A stretch of 64,000 nt of DNA. Source: Rhizomys pruinosus. Its lineage: Eukaryota; Chordata; Mammalia; Rodentia; Spalacidae. Position 1 is the stretch's first letter. Every line of letters begins with the position of its first letter. This document shows, piece after piece, positions 54,545 through 64,000 of this stretch. The stretch lies in assembly GCA_009823505.1 (NCBI GenBank), contig VZQC01000610.1, forward strand, positions 2,084,748 to 2,148,747. Direction: 5' to 3'. A model generated the notes under the pieces. It made no database searches. It was not told where the DNA came from and saw only the letters and a list, made by a program, of their open reading frames with translations. The translations under genes and the position numbers were made by a program.

Positions 54545-54628
54545 CATGCATGCACATATGCATAGGCTCAGATATGTGTATGTACACAGGCACATGCATG
54601 CACACGTACACACTCAGGCACATGTGCA

Positions 54629-54665
<37 letters not shown>
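54545..54665. repeat. CA-rich tract with pure (CA)n
   Basis: Interrupted CACATGCATG units, then about 17 CA units at 54632-54664. Confidence 0.9.
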
Positions 54666-54668
<3 letters not shown>

Positions 54669-54669
54669 C

Positions 54670-55735
54670 TGGTGGTATCTGGACTTCCAACCCGTCATTC
54701 CACAGTTGTACTTTTCCTTCTCCTGCACACATAACCCTGGTTCCCATGAACATGGCCAGACAATATATTTTACACGATTTCAATGTTTTAAAATGTACCA
54801 AGTCTTATTATTTGATTAACACAATCTTTTTGGGGAAAGATCTATGTTTGTATTTGAAGAGAATGTCTTCTGTGCTCCGGTCGATGTGTGGTGCTGACCA
54901 CTTCTTTGGTGACACTGAAGACCTGTCTACCTGCTCTGTTGATAACTGAGAGTTGGTTTCACAATCTCCAAGGGGTGTAGAATGCTTTTTCTCCTTTCAG
55001 TTCTATCAGTTTCCACTTCCTGTTTCCTGGGGCTCTGTTCTTAGGTGTGTGCATTTGAAGAATGTTCATGCTTTCCTGATGTATTGGTCCTTTTATCATC
55101 AAAACACCGTGTGTCTGACTCTGAGACATGGCCATGTCTGTTGTTTTCACCCGTGCTGACCAGTTACCTGGTTCTCAAGTGTAATGACAATTGCAGATCT
55201 CATTCTTTAACTACAGACTCTGTGGTGGTGAGATGATACATCGCTAGAGGAGGACTTGAGAAAGTTCCCTGCTTGTGGAACTATCTGTTCAGCCAGATAG
55301 GTGTTTCCTCCTGGTGAATCCAGCTTGGCTGATTCCCCAAAGGATGAGGACCAGGAGTTCTCATAGGGAAGCTAGAGGAACACGCGTCCCTCTTGCTTCA
55401 TCCATGAGCTGTTGTCTGGGACTGTGATCACAGATTTGAAGTATCCTGGGAAGATTCAGTTGAGGTATAATAAGAAAGCCAGGTGAGATCCCAGACCTCT
55501 GCTAACAGGACAACCTCATTGTGAGCTGCTGAGTTATTACTGACTTGGTACGGGTGCTTCTTTGGTGTGAGCTCTCTAGATGTGTGTGGAGGGCTCACTC
55601 CCAATGTGTCAAACTCTGTCCCAGGCATCAGACAGTGTCCAAGGCATTGTAGGTTCCTCTGGCCATTTCTTGAGTAGCTGAAGGAGGGTGACAATGAACT
55701 TTTTTGAGAGCAGAGTGTGGCCTCTTTAGTACTAA
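54670..55735. other. Unique intronic sequence
   Basis: No repeat or gene recognised over about 1.07 kb. Confidence 0.4.
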
Positions 55736-55737
55736 TT

Positions 55738-55895
55738 CACTTATTTATTTTTGATATCATCTCATATAGCCCAGGTTGGCTTCAAGCTTGGTATATAGCC
55801 AAGGATGACCTTGAATTCCAGAGTTCTAGGATTACACATCCATTTTACGTGGTGCTAGGATAGGCAAGCACTCCACCAACTGAACTCATTCTCAG
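55738..55895 (-). mobile_element. B1/ID-like fragment, antisense
   Basis: TAGCCCAGGTTGGCTTCAAG, then GATAGGCAAGCACTCCACCA. 55896-56690 is unique intronic sequence. Confidence 0.55.
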
Positions 55896-56703
55896 TCCTT
55901 CCTTAGAACTAGCTTTATATGAGATGACATTAAATACCCCAGGCAGAATCGTATTATTGAGAACATAGAGTGGAAACTGGATGATGGGTTTGCTGATCAC
56001 GCACCACCAGTCCTGGCTCCAACTGTGGAAGCTTCCTTTCTGGCCTGTTGGTCGCAACTTCCTAGATGCTAGACTGACTTAGATATAAGCTGCAGTGGAA
56101 GACTCTTCAGAGGAGGCTAGATGTGTCTGAGCAGAACAACACAACTCTGTAGCCTTCTAACTCAGCCATCCCCTGCCTCAGTTGCAGAAAAAAAATCCAG
56201 AAAATAGTCCGTCACCAGTCAGCATGGCTAGTGTGCATGCTGGACTGTGGGGGCACACTTTCCTGGCCCCTGCCAACTTACCCTAGGCTGTGGGGTGTTA
56301 AGGGGCCATCCCCGACCTTTGAATTCTCAGGATGGGAATACACTCCATTTTACCTTTGTCTGTAAGCCAGAGAGGTATGTGCTTTCTGTCACTATACCAT
56401 CCACAGGACCCACACTGAAAGAAAATTCTTAAGGAAAGTGGTGACCACAATTAGAGATATCAGCTTCCAAAGGTCAGTGAAGGAGGGTCTGAGGGACACC
56501 TGGAGAGAGGGGTTTCTTTATGTTTGTGTCAGACAAATGATGACAGAATCATTTCTGAGAGCATCCACATACAGGAGCTGTCAGAATTCAGGTGTAGTTT
56601 GAAAGTACATGATTCATAATTATGGTGAGGTCTACGTTTTGTGGGGTATCGGAGGTCTATCCAGCTAACCAAAGTTATTTTCTCACAGATTGGCTGGTCT
56701 GGC

Positions 56704-56794
56704 TGTATGTATGTATGTATGTATGTATGTATGTATGTATGTATGTTTATATGGCATATATTTATTTGGCATGCATGTATGTCTTTATTTATAT

Positions 56795-56828
<34 letters not shown>
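56704..56828. repeat. (GTAT)n and (GT)n microsatellites
   Basis: About ten GTAT units at 56704-56746, an AT-rich spacer, then about 16 GT units at 56798-56828. Both abut an antisense B4-type SINE. Confidence 0.95.
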
Positions 56829-56830
<2 letters not shown>

Positions 56831-56834
56831 AAAC

Positions 56835-57095
56835 CCAGAGGTTGATATTGCATTCTTCCTGTATTCCTCTCTTCCTGATTTTTTGAGGTAGGTTTCCCAC
56901 TGAACCTGCAGCTTCATGATTAGACTGACAGGCCAGTGAGCCCCAGGGACCATTCTGTTTCTCCGAACCTCATCCCCTAGTGCCGGGATTGCAGGTGCAA
57001 CTACCTGCCTGGCTTTTGTTTTTACCTGGGTTCTAGGGGATCCAATTCAAGTTCTCATGCTTGCATGGTAAGCACTTTGGCCTCTCCCCAACCTC
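56835..57095 (-). mobile_element. B4-type composite SINE, antisense
   Basis: TTTTTGAGGTAGGTTTCCCA, CCTAGTGCCGGGATTGCAGG, then GCATGGTAAGCACTTTGGCC. It ends 50 bp before the last visible Glt1d1 exon. Confidence 0.6.
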
Positions 57096-57144
57096 CTTGT
57101 CTGGTTCTTAATGATGGGCCATACCTTCTCTCCCTTCTCCACAG

Positions 57145-57243
57145 GCGATGGATTTGGAGGTGCCTGTGCTGGCCAGAAACATCCCCGGGAATGCTGCTGT
57201 GGTGGAACATGGAGTCACAGGACTCCTGTTTGCAAACCCTCAG
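57145..57243 (+). CDS. Glt1d1: Glt1d1 internal exon 7 of 7: donor-binding loop region
   Basis: This 99-nt exon (phase 0 to phase 0) reads [20 protein letters not shown] then [13 protein letters not shown]. The acceptor is TCTCCACAG and the donor GTAAAG. This is the canonical GT4 continuation after EX7E: an A-M-x-x-x-x-P-V-x-A run, a Gly-rich loop, then E-H-G-V-T-G-L-L-F. Human GLT1D1 continues with a further C-terminal exon beginning near EFVHLAKR. I did not find that exon in the remaining 6.7 kb, so the gene is cut by the window edge. Confidence 0.97.
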
Positions 57244-57444
57244 GTAAAGAAAGTCCTTTTTCTGTGTTCACCTCATCAGCATGGTGTTTTTCTGTGTTCC
57301 TAAAGAATGCCTGTGAGGAACACCTGTGAGTCCAGGGTCCCTATGCTCCTAGTAGAGACGGAGCTGTCCAGCATGCTCTGCAGCTTCTGTCCTCAGCCGG
57401 GAGGCACCTAGAAGCACAGGGTATTCCTAGGCATTCCTGAACTT

Positions 57445-57660
57445 AGGGGTGTGGCTCAGTTGGTAAGTGCTCACCTAGACCTGGGTGCCATCCCTAGCAC
57501 TGCATACACGAGACATGGTGGTCTACACCTGTCAGGGAACAGTCAGGACTGGGGCAGGAGGATCAGAAGTTCAAAGTTATCCTCTGCTACATAGCCAGTT
57601 TGAGGTTAGCATGGCACCATCTCAGAAAGACAGACAAACGAACCAACAAACACCCCCACA
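57445..57660 (+). mobile_element. ID/B4-type composite SINE, sense
   Basis: TTAGGGGTGTGGCTCAGTTG ID-like head, a degraded B1-like half and an AAAGACAGACAAACGAACCA tail. 57661-58775 is unique intronic sequence. Confidence 0.7.
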
Positions 57661-58777
57661 AAAACAAATGCATAGTAACTTTGCCAGCAAGTGTCTGTCT
57701 CAAGTCGGTGACCCTAGCAGAGCTGAGGAAAAATGCATGTGACCTCCTGGTGCCATGCGACCTTGTGTGCATTCTAGGAGCTGGAGGCACAGCTTCCGGC
57801 CTTCTGCAGTTCAGGTTCTCCCAGGTCAGTACTGGCTCTTATGAGTTGCAAACACAGCTTACCCTGTGGCAGAACTTGCTTGTAGATGTGTTTCTATTCC
57901 AGTATCTTCACACTGGTTTTACCAAAGATGTTGAAAACAGTAAACCTTTCTTGGTTCTGTGTGGGGAATGCTGTAACTCTTAGCACTCTGAAATCGTGTG
58001 TGAGACATGGATGTCGTACTGAGTTTAGTTTTGCTTTTCTTTATTGTCTCCGCCAGACTTTACCCAGCACATGGAGAGAGCTTTTGCTTTTAAAAAACAA
58101 ATATGTGTTTTAAGGAACTCCAGGCCTGTGGTTATATTAATCTCTACCAAGGAGCTCAGACATTAACCACTGTTTGGCTTCAGGGTGGTAGGCAAAATTA
58201 ATTTCAAATATGCATTCAAATGAGCATCAGCACTTCATTTATTAAGAACTGTCTTGCCAGACCACGAGCCTCAGAAGTAAATATGTATATAAAATGTATG
58301 TAACATAAATAATATGTAACCATGATAATCTAGTTACTAGTTCTGTGTTAGATGAAATTTCTTAATGAGTCTATAAAGAAACCAAATCCTTTCATGTATA
58401 GACTGGGAGGGTCAGGGCTGTGTGGAGTCGGGAAAAACTGTGAGTGGCCTTGGACAGAATCTGAGCACTCAGAGATGCCCCCAGTAGACAGCAGAAGAAA
58501 GGGGACTTCTGTTCAAAGACCACAAGAACTGAAGTTGGCCATGCCCCATGTAAGCTCCATCAGCAACAGGACTCAATTCGGCCTCACCATGACTGGGCTG
58601 TGACCTGCAAATCTACTAGGTGATGAATGGGTGTTGGTTGAAGCCCTGCAATGGTTGGCAGCAACATGCGAAGTAGCAGTAGAGAGCTATTGGAGGAGAA
58701 GGATCAACATGGATGGCTGAGGAGGGGGAAGAGTGAGGTCAAGTTGAGAGATGGGACCACTGGAAAGAGGACTGTTT

Positions 58778-58895
58778 TAGGGACTGGGGATGTGGCTTAG
58801 CTGATTGATAGCCAGCTGAGCATGTAGGGAGCCCAGGATTCACTCTCCAGGTTGCATGAAACTGGACATGGTAGTATGTGCCTGTAGGTTCTTTT
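58778..58895 (+). mobile_element. ID-type SINE, sense
   Basis: GGGACTGGGGATGTGGCTTA head and GAGCCCAGGATTCACTCTCC. Confidence 0.65.
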
Positions 58896-59087
58896 TGGAG
58901 AAAAGATTCTTGAATCCTTCACTGTTTCAGGAGCTGCTAAAAGTAGGAATACCAGGCACAGTGAGGGGGCGGAGCTGGAATTACCCACTTGAGAACTACT
59001 GCTTACTGCTGGTAGGGACACAGACCAGCTGGTGCCCCATAGGAAGTGCCAAGTGCTCCTGCTGAACTTGCACCAAGCCCTACCATT

Positions 59088-59577
59088 GGGTGATGGTCTG
59101 CAAGCTGTCCCTGCCTGGCCCCCACCTACCCCCACCTGCCCCCACCTGCTGCTCTGCCTTCCCTGACCTGCAGGTGTCACTTGGGCTTGGGTGATGGTCT
59201 GCAAGCTGTCCCTGCCTGGCCCCCACCTGCCCCCACCTGCCCCCACCTGCTGCTCTGCCTTCCCTGACCTGCAGGTGTCGCTTGGGCTTGGGTGATGGTC
59301 TGCAAGCTGTCCCTGCCTGGCCCCCACCTGCCCCCACCTGCCCCCACCTGCTGCTCTGCCTTCCCTGACCTGCAGGTGTCGCTTGGGCTTGGGTGATGGT
59401 CTGCAAGCTGTCCCTGCCTGGCCCCCACCTGCCCCCACCTGCCCCCACCTGCTGCTCTGCCTTCCCTGACCTGTAGGTGTCGCTTGGGCTTGGGTGATGG
59501 TCTGCAAGCTGTCCCTGCCTGGCCCCCTCCTGCCCCCACCTGCTGCTCTGCCTTCCCTGACCTGCAGGTGTTGCTTC
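59088..59577. repeat. 101-bp minisatellite, about 4.9 units, with nested 10-mers
   Basis: GGGTGATGGTCTGCAAGCTG starts at 59088, 59189, 59290, 59391 and 59492, exactly 101 bp apart. Each unit holds up to three CCCCCACCTG 10-mers and GACCTGCAGGTGTCGC. The last unit lacks one 10-mer. The minus strand is stop-free in several frames, creating artefactual open frames of up to 270 codons. Confidence 0.97.
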
Positions 59578-59944
59578 GCCCTGTGGTCACTCTTCCTGTT
59601 TCTCCACATTCTTCTCCCAGTACTTCCTGCTATGGGTGCCTTGTCCTCAGTCCCTCTCTGCTATAGTCATGGCCACCTTTCTGTCCCCAGCTGCTCTGCA
59701 ACCCCCTTAGAGTGTTCAGTGCTTCAGAGCAGTTTTGGTGACTGAGAAATGCAGGCTTGGTACCCCACTTTCAGGATTTGGGGCTCAGTGTCAAGGAGTC
59801 CAGCCCCACAGGTGACAGCACCTGGCATGAAGTCCTAGCTCCAAGACAAAAATGGTGAAAGTGGCACAGCCCTCAAGGGCAGCTATTTGCATAAGCATAG
59901 AAGGAATCTGGAAGGAGCCTTTGGGGATCTTTAAAGGGGAACTT

Positions 59945-60097
59945 TTTTTTTTTTCTTTTTTGAGACAGGGTCTCCCTATAGCCCCAGCTGGCCTGGAACT
60001 CACTGTGTAGACCAGGCTGGCCTTGAACTCACAAAGATCGTCCTGCCTCTGCCTCCCAAGTGCTAGGATTAAAGGCGTGTGCCACCACGCCCAGCTA
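59945..60097 (-). mobile_element. B1 SINE, antisense
   Basis: TTTTTTGAGACAGGGTCTCC, TGTAGACCAGGCTGGCC and CACCACGCCCAGC. 59578-59944 and 60098-60595 are unique. Confidence 0.92.
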
Positions 60098-60607
60098 ACG
60101 GGAACCTTTTTGTATCTACTGAACCAGATATAAAAAACTTGTTTTTGTTTTAAAAATTGATGATTAGACATATTTTGCCATGTTAGGAACAGAACACTCT
60201 CCATTTTTGTATATTTTGCTCCTGGAAAACTTCAGTTTCAATGGAGCTTTCCAAACCCACTCAGCATTGATTTTTCATTACCTCAACAATCTGGTTATTT
60301 CTTCTTTTAAGATGAAAGAAAGAGTCCAGCGATTTTCGTAAGGTATCTTTATAGCTTTGTTTTATAGCTTCAGAATTAAGATCCATAAGACATTCAATAG
60401 AAACCATGAATTCATATTCTCTCAGGCTGGGATTCTGAAGGGAAGTTCACACTGAGCTGGAAGCTTCTGTTCCATAGAGAACGGTAGAGAAATAAATTTT
60501 GGAATATTAAAAATGACCACAGCTAGTATTTCTAGAGGCATTTATATTCCAGTCCCTCTCTTTAATGGCCTACATGGCTTTTGTTTTTCTTAAAGATAAT
60601 ATCTCTT

Positions 60608-60751
60608 AAAGCAGGGCGTGGTGGCACATGCCTTTAATCCTAGCATTGGGAGGCAGAGGCAGGTGGATCTTTGTAAGTTCAAGGCCAGCCTGGCCTACAC
60701 AGTGACAGTTGGGGCTACAGGGAGACCCTGTCTCAAAAAGAAATAATAATA
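60608..60751 (+). mobile_element. B1 SINE with perfect 12-bp TSD
   Basis: ATAATATCTCTT is repeated at 60596-60607 and 60752-60763. The insert is a full-length sense B1 with an (AAT)n tail. Confidence 0.94.
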
Positions 60752-60769
60752 ATAATATCTCTTTATTTT

Positions 60770-61265
60770 TATTTTTTTGAGGCATGGTCTCTTATATGTA
60801 GCCTAGCGTTTCTGTCTTCAAACTCATTGTATGAGTTTGAAGCCTAGCATGATCCCCCTGCTAGCACCTCCAGAGTGCTAAGACTACAGGCATGTACCAC
60901 CACACACATGGTTCATGCAGTGCCAGGGATTGGACTTGGGGCTCTGTGCATGATGGGCATGCATTCTACACACTGAAGTACACCTGAACTCAAAGCTTGT
61001 GCTTTTCTTAAAGATACTGTTTTTCTTTTTTTAAAAAAAATTATTTGTTATTTTTATTTTATGCCTATGAGTGCTTTGTCTGCATGTATGTAAGTACACC
61101 CATGTCATTGTCATGTAATGCCTGTGGAGGTCAGAGAAGGCTTTGGATCCCTTGGAACTGGAGTTATGGACAGTTATTAGCTGCCATGTAAGTGCTTGGA
61201 ATTGAACCCAGGTCCTCTGTAAGAGCAGTGAGTGCTGTTAACCACTGAGCCATCTTTCTAGCCCC
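60770..61265 (-). mobile_element. B1/ID-type and B2/B3-type SINEs, antisense
   Basis: A diverged B1/ID composite at 60770-60995, which includes a short inverted TTTGAAGCCTAGC / GTAGCCTAGCG duplication. A B3-like copy at 61025-61265 ends GAGCCATCTTTCTAGCCCC. 61266-61530 is unique. Confidence 0.75.
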
Positions 61266-61534
61266 AATTTGTTTTTCTTTAAGCAGAGATAACTGATTGT
61301 CAGTGGTCTGTTTAGTGAAAGCAAGGCATGCTGGGAAACACCAGCCTTAAACAACTGGCTCTGCTGGGTGCTGGAGGTGTTCAGGAATTTAGTTTCCACT
61401 GTTTGTCTCGTGTCCCCTCATCCAGAAGATGAAGAGGAGGACTCTCCTTTCAGAAATAGCAGATGCTCTGCCATGTATGCTAAAGTTTTTGAGTAACAGA
61501 ATCAAGGAGGTATCAAGTTTCAAATCTAAATTCA

Positions 61535-61645
61535 GGGCAAGCAAGATGGCTCAGCTGGTAAAAGCACTTGCCACTGACCCTTATGATCTGAGTTCAATCC
61601 CTGGTGCCACATGTTGGCAGGAGTGACCAGGCTCTTACAAGTTGT
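61535..61645 (+). mobile_element. Truncated composite/B3-like SINE, sense
   Basis: GGGCAAGCAAGATGGCTCAG head and GAGTTCAATCCCTGGTGCC. 61646-62212 is unique intronic sequence. Confidence 0.65.
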
Positions 61646-62217
61646 CCACTGACCTCGGCGCCACATTTGGTGAATGTGACTGGATTAAAATATCCACCAG
61701 GTGGGGCTCCTGCCTCAGGAAAGGGAAGCTGTGCCCATGATGAGCTGAAGCCTGGCAGGGACATTGGCAGCACCCACACTCAGATCTGTGGTGGACCTGG
61801 GCACCAGGGGCAAAGCCAGGAGAACCCTGCATGTCAGGAATTCTCCCAAAATTCAAGGGAGAGAGTGCATAGTTTCTTTTATGAGCTCTGTGGTGTCCCC
61901 CACCATTTCTGCTCCTGAGTGGTCACCTGCCATTCTGCAGTTTGGTTGTGTACTACTGTGAAGGCAAACATCAGGTGGACTTGGGCCTGCAACTTGGGAG
62001 TAGTCACATGTGTCCCAGGAGGACCCTGAGGGAGGGAAGGGTCTTCTTTTCTTCCTTTCCTCCTTCTTCTCCTGCCCCACCCATCTCTGTGGGTGCTGAG
62101 CCAATCCCACCACAGGATCCCTCACCAGGCACAGACGTAAGTGGGCGGATTTGGCCTCCAGTGTGTGGCAGACACAATGTTGTCTCTGCCCCGGGCTGAC
62201 TAATAGCAGCACAGGGT

Positions 62218-62624
62218 TGTTCTAGTTTGTCTTCCATTGCTGTGACAAAACACTCTGACCAACACCAACTTGGGGAGGAAATGGTTTATTCAGCTTACAT
62301 CTCCTGGGTCACAGTTCATCACTCAGGGAGCCCAAGGCAGGAACTCAGGGCAGGAACCTGGAGGCAGGAGCTGAAGCACAAGCCATGGAGGAATGCTGTT
62401 CACTGGCTTGCTCCTCCGGCTCATGCCCAGCCCGCCTTCTTATACAGTACACAACAACCTGCCCAGGGTGGCACCACTCATTGTGGGCTGGGCCCTCCCT
62501 CACTGCTCAACAATCAAGACATACTCCACAGATGTGGCCTCAGGCCAATCCAATGGAGCCAATTCCCCAATTGAGGCTCCCTCAATCCAGGTGTGTCAAG
62601 TTGACAGTAAAGCGATCCAGCACA
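62218..62624 (-). mobile_element. Solo LTR with perfect 5-bp TSD
   Basis: It begins TGTTCTAG and ends CCAGCACA on the + strand. AGGGT is duplicated at 62213-62217 and 62625-62629. It closely matches the copies at 1-408 and 48432-48831. Its TATA/AATAAA face the minus strand. Confidence 0.93.
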
Positions 62625-62629
62625 AGGGT

Positions 62630-63086
62630 CATTCCTGAAAGCAGTTAGGTGGGCTGTACAGGTGTTTCCTGAGTTTTCAGTGAAGAAGGTGTTGGCTGAT
62701 GGGTGCTCTGCCAGTCGTACAGGTGGCCCCAGGAGGACACATTTAGGCTGTCCTTCTAGAATGATGCTGGGGAGGGGGAGTGGGAACTAGGGGTACACAG
62801 CAGGCTTGGTCACCTGCCTGAGGCCTGTGCTTTCTCCCTGCTGTTCCTGCTTCTTGTGGGCTCTGTCTCTACTGCACCACATCACTACCAGGCACTAACT
62901 GATCCTACCTGGGCTCTTTCAGCTATCCACCGCAGCCCCCAGCAGTCCAAGGGACCTGTATGACTAGATGAAAAGTCCGTTCTGTCTGCCACAGCTGAGA
63001 GCCCTCTGCTTCCTATTGTGCGTAGGAGCCTCTGCTGGGCTCCCTGCTCATCCCTGCAGTCTGTGACCTGCAGGAGCTGGTCTCTG
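62630..63086. other. Unique intronic sequence
   Basis: No repeat or exon recognised. The expected terminal Glt1d1 exon was looked for here and not seen. Confidence 0.4.
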
Positions 63087-63270
63087 AGCAGGATGCGGTT
63101 CCATGCTAGCTCTTCTTACAAGAAGCAGGATGCGGTTCCATGCTAGCTCTTCTTAGAAGAAGCAGGATGCGGTTCCATGCTAGCTCTTCTTACAAGAAGC
63201 AGGATGTGGTTCCATGCTAGCTCTTCTTACAAGAAGCAGGATGTGGTTCCCATGCTAGCTCTTCTTCTTG
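63087..63270. repeat. 37-bp minisatellite, 5 units (unrelated to 39161)
   Basis: AGCAGGATGCGGTTCCATGC starts at 63087, 63124, 63161, 63198 and 63235. The last two units have GTGG in place of GCGG, and the fifth has one extra C. 63271-63800 is unique. Confidence 0.97.
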
Positions 63271-63814
63271 GAGGGTTCTTCTTGGCATGTAACAGCTATG
63301 GACACCCCTGTAGCACTGCATCTGCAGTTTCCATTCATGCTTTCACTATCCAAAAATGCACGCTTGCTTTTCTTTTGGCCAGTGGTCTCCCAATCAGCCT
63401 GGAGCTCCCCAGAACAGGCCCAGGCAGGCTGATTCTCCAGGGGCCTCTGGTGGATCCCGATGGGGGGGGGCAGCACTGGGTACATATGAAGAAGAGATGG
63501 AGCCAGGGCAGGGGAGGGCGGCGCCTCTGGACAGGATGCTGCTATTTGAGTTTGCTAGTGAACTGTGCCTGCAGGTGGGCGGTTTCAGCTGTTTTCTTTT
63601 CAAAGTAGCAGGTGACAGCAGGCATCTGCCTGGTCGCTGGCCCCTGACAGGCTCTGTCTCTGTGCCTGCAGAGTGTTCTTTCAGTTTCTTTCTGATCAAG
63701 GGTTCCTGTGCTGGATGGCATGGTCAGGACAGCTAAGGGGAGACCAGCTCCTTGTCAAGGATTTAGTCTCCGTAGAAATGGCTTCAATTCAGAACTTCCT
63801 TTGTTTTCCCGCTT

Positions 63815-63962
63815 TCATCCCTCCCTCCCTCCATATTTCCTTCCTCTTCTGTTTGTTTCCTTCCTCCTTTCCTCCTCTTCCTCCCTTTCTTTCCCCCTCT
63901 TTCCCTCTTCTCTTCATCTTTCCTTTGTTTCTTCCCTCTCTCCCTTCCTCCTTCCCCACTCC
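63815..63962. repeat. Polypyrimidine (TTCC)n-type tract
   Basis: About 145 bp of C/T-rich sequence in TTCCTCC units with few interruptions. The F/P/S/L-rich open frame across it is a by-product. Confidence 0.9.
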
Positions 63963-64000
63963 ATGCATGCAGTCATCATAGAAAGGTCTGGGGGGCCGGA

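Noticed and set aside
58797..59609. 270-codon minus-strand open frame rich in G/R/Q
   Set aside because: It is the 101-bp minisatellite read through; the same peptide block shifts frame every unit.
62227..62648. 81-115 codon open frames
   Set aside because: They lie wholly or mostly within the solo LTR and match frames in the other LTR copies. No retroviral gene is present.
57244..64000. Search for the terminal Glt1d1 exon (starting near EFVHLAKR)
   Set aside because: No matching segment with an acceptor was found. It is probably downstream of the window.
1..64000. A bacterial-, phage- or defence-type gene system
   Set aside because: GT-AG exons of a mammalian gene and rodent retroelements throughout. 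Nothing resembles an operon or prokaryotic mobile element.

Overview
This is intronic and exonic DNA from a muroid rodent nuclear genome. The evidence is dense B1, B2/B3, ID and B4-type SINEs, rodent-type L1 tails, rodent solo LTRs, long CA/GT/GA microsatellites and GT-AG introns. Species cannot be fixed from the sequence. The B1 and B2/B3 copies carry lineage-specific variants that differ from the house-mouse consensus as I remember it.

The only protein-coding gene I can support is Glt1d1 (glycosyltransferase 1 domain containing 1), on the + strand and spread over the whole window. Seven consecutive internal exons are visible: 13477-13513, 16162-16218, 31779-31874, 33047-33096, 46440-46483, 48140-48260 and 57145-57243. 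They join in frame into 504 nt (168 codons) with no stop, and every intron is GT-AG. They encode the middle and most of the C-terminal GT-B half of the enzyme, including the EX7E-type nucleotide-sugar motif. I found no 5' exons in 1-13476 and no terminal exon after 57243, so the gene probably extends beyond both ends.

By region: 1-13476 is an upstream intron packed with SINEs. 13514-16161 and 16219-31778 are introns holding a two-B1/three-target-site cluster (21.4-22.0 kb), a nested L1 (27.2-28.0 kb), a 29-bp minisatellite (28.7-29.2 kb) and an unidentified retrocopy (31.2-31.4 kb). 33097-46439 holds an antisense L1 fragment, a 10-bp AG-rich satellite and a 37-bp minisatellite. 46484-48139 contains a 24-copy 43-bp minisatellite. 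48261-57144 begins with a solo LTR inserted into a SINE. 57244-64000 contains a 101-bp minisatellite, another solo LTR and a second, unrelated 37-bp minisatellite.

Most long open frames are artefacts of minisatellites, microsatellites or SINEs. I see no operon, phage, CRISPR or new multi-gene system. The most informative non-coding content is the record of nested insertions with readable target-site duplications (TSDs), and five or more minisatellites inside one gene.
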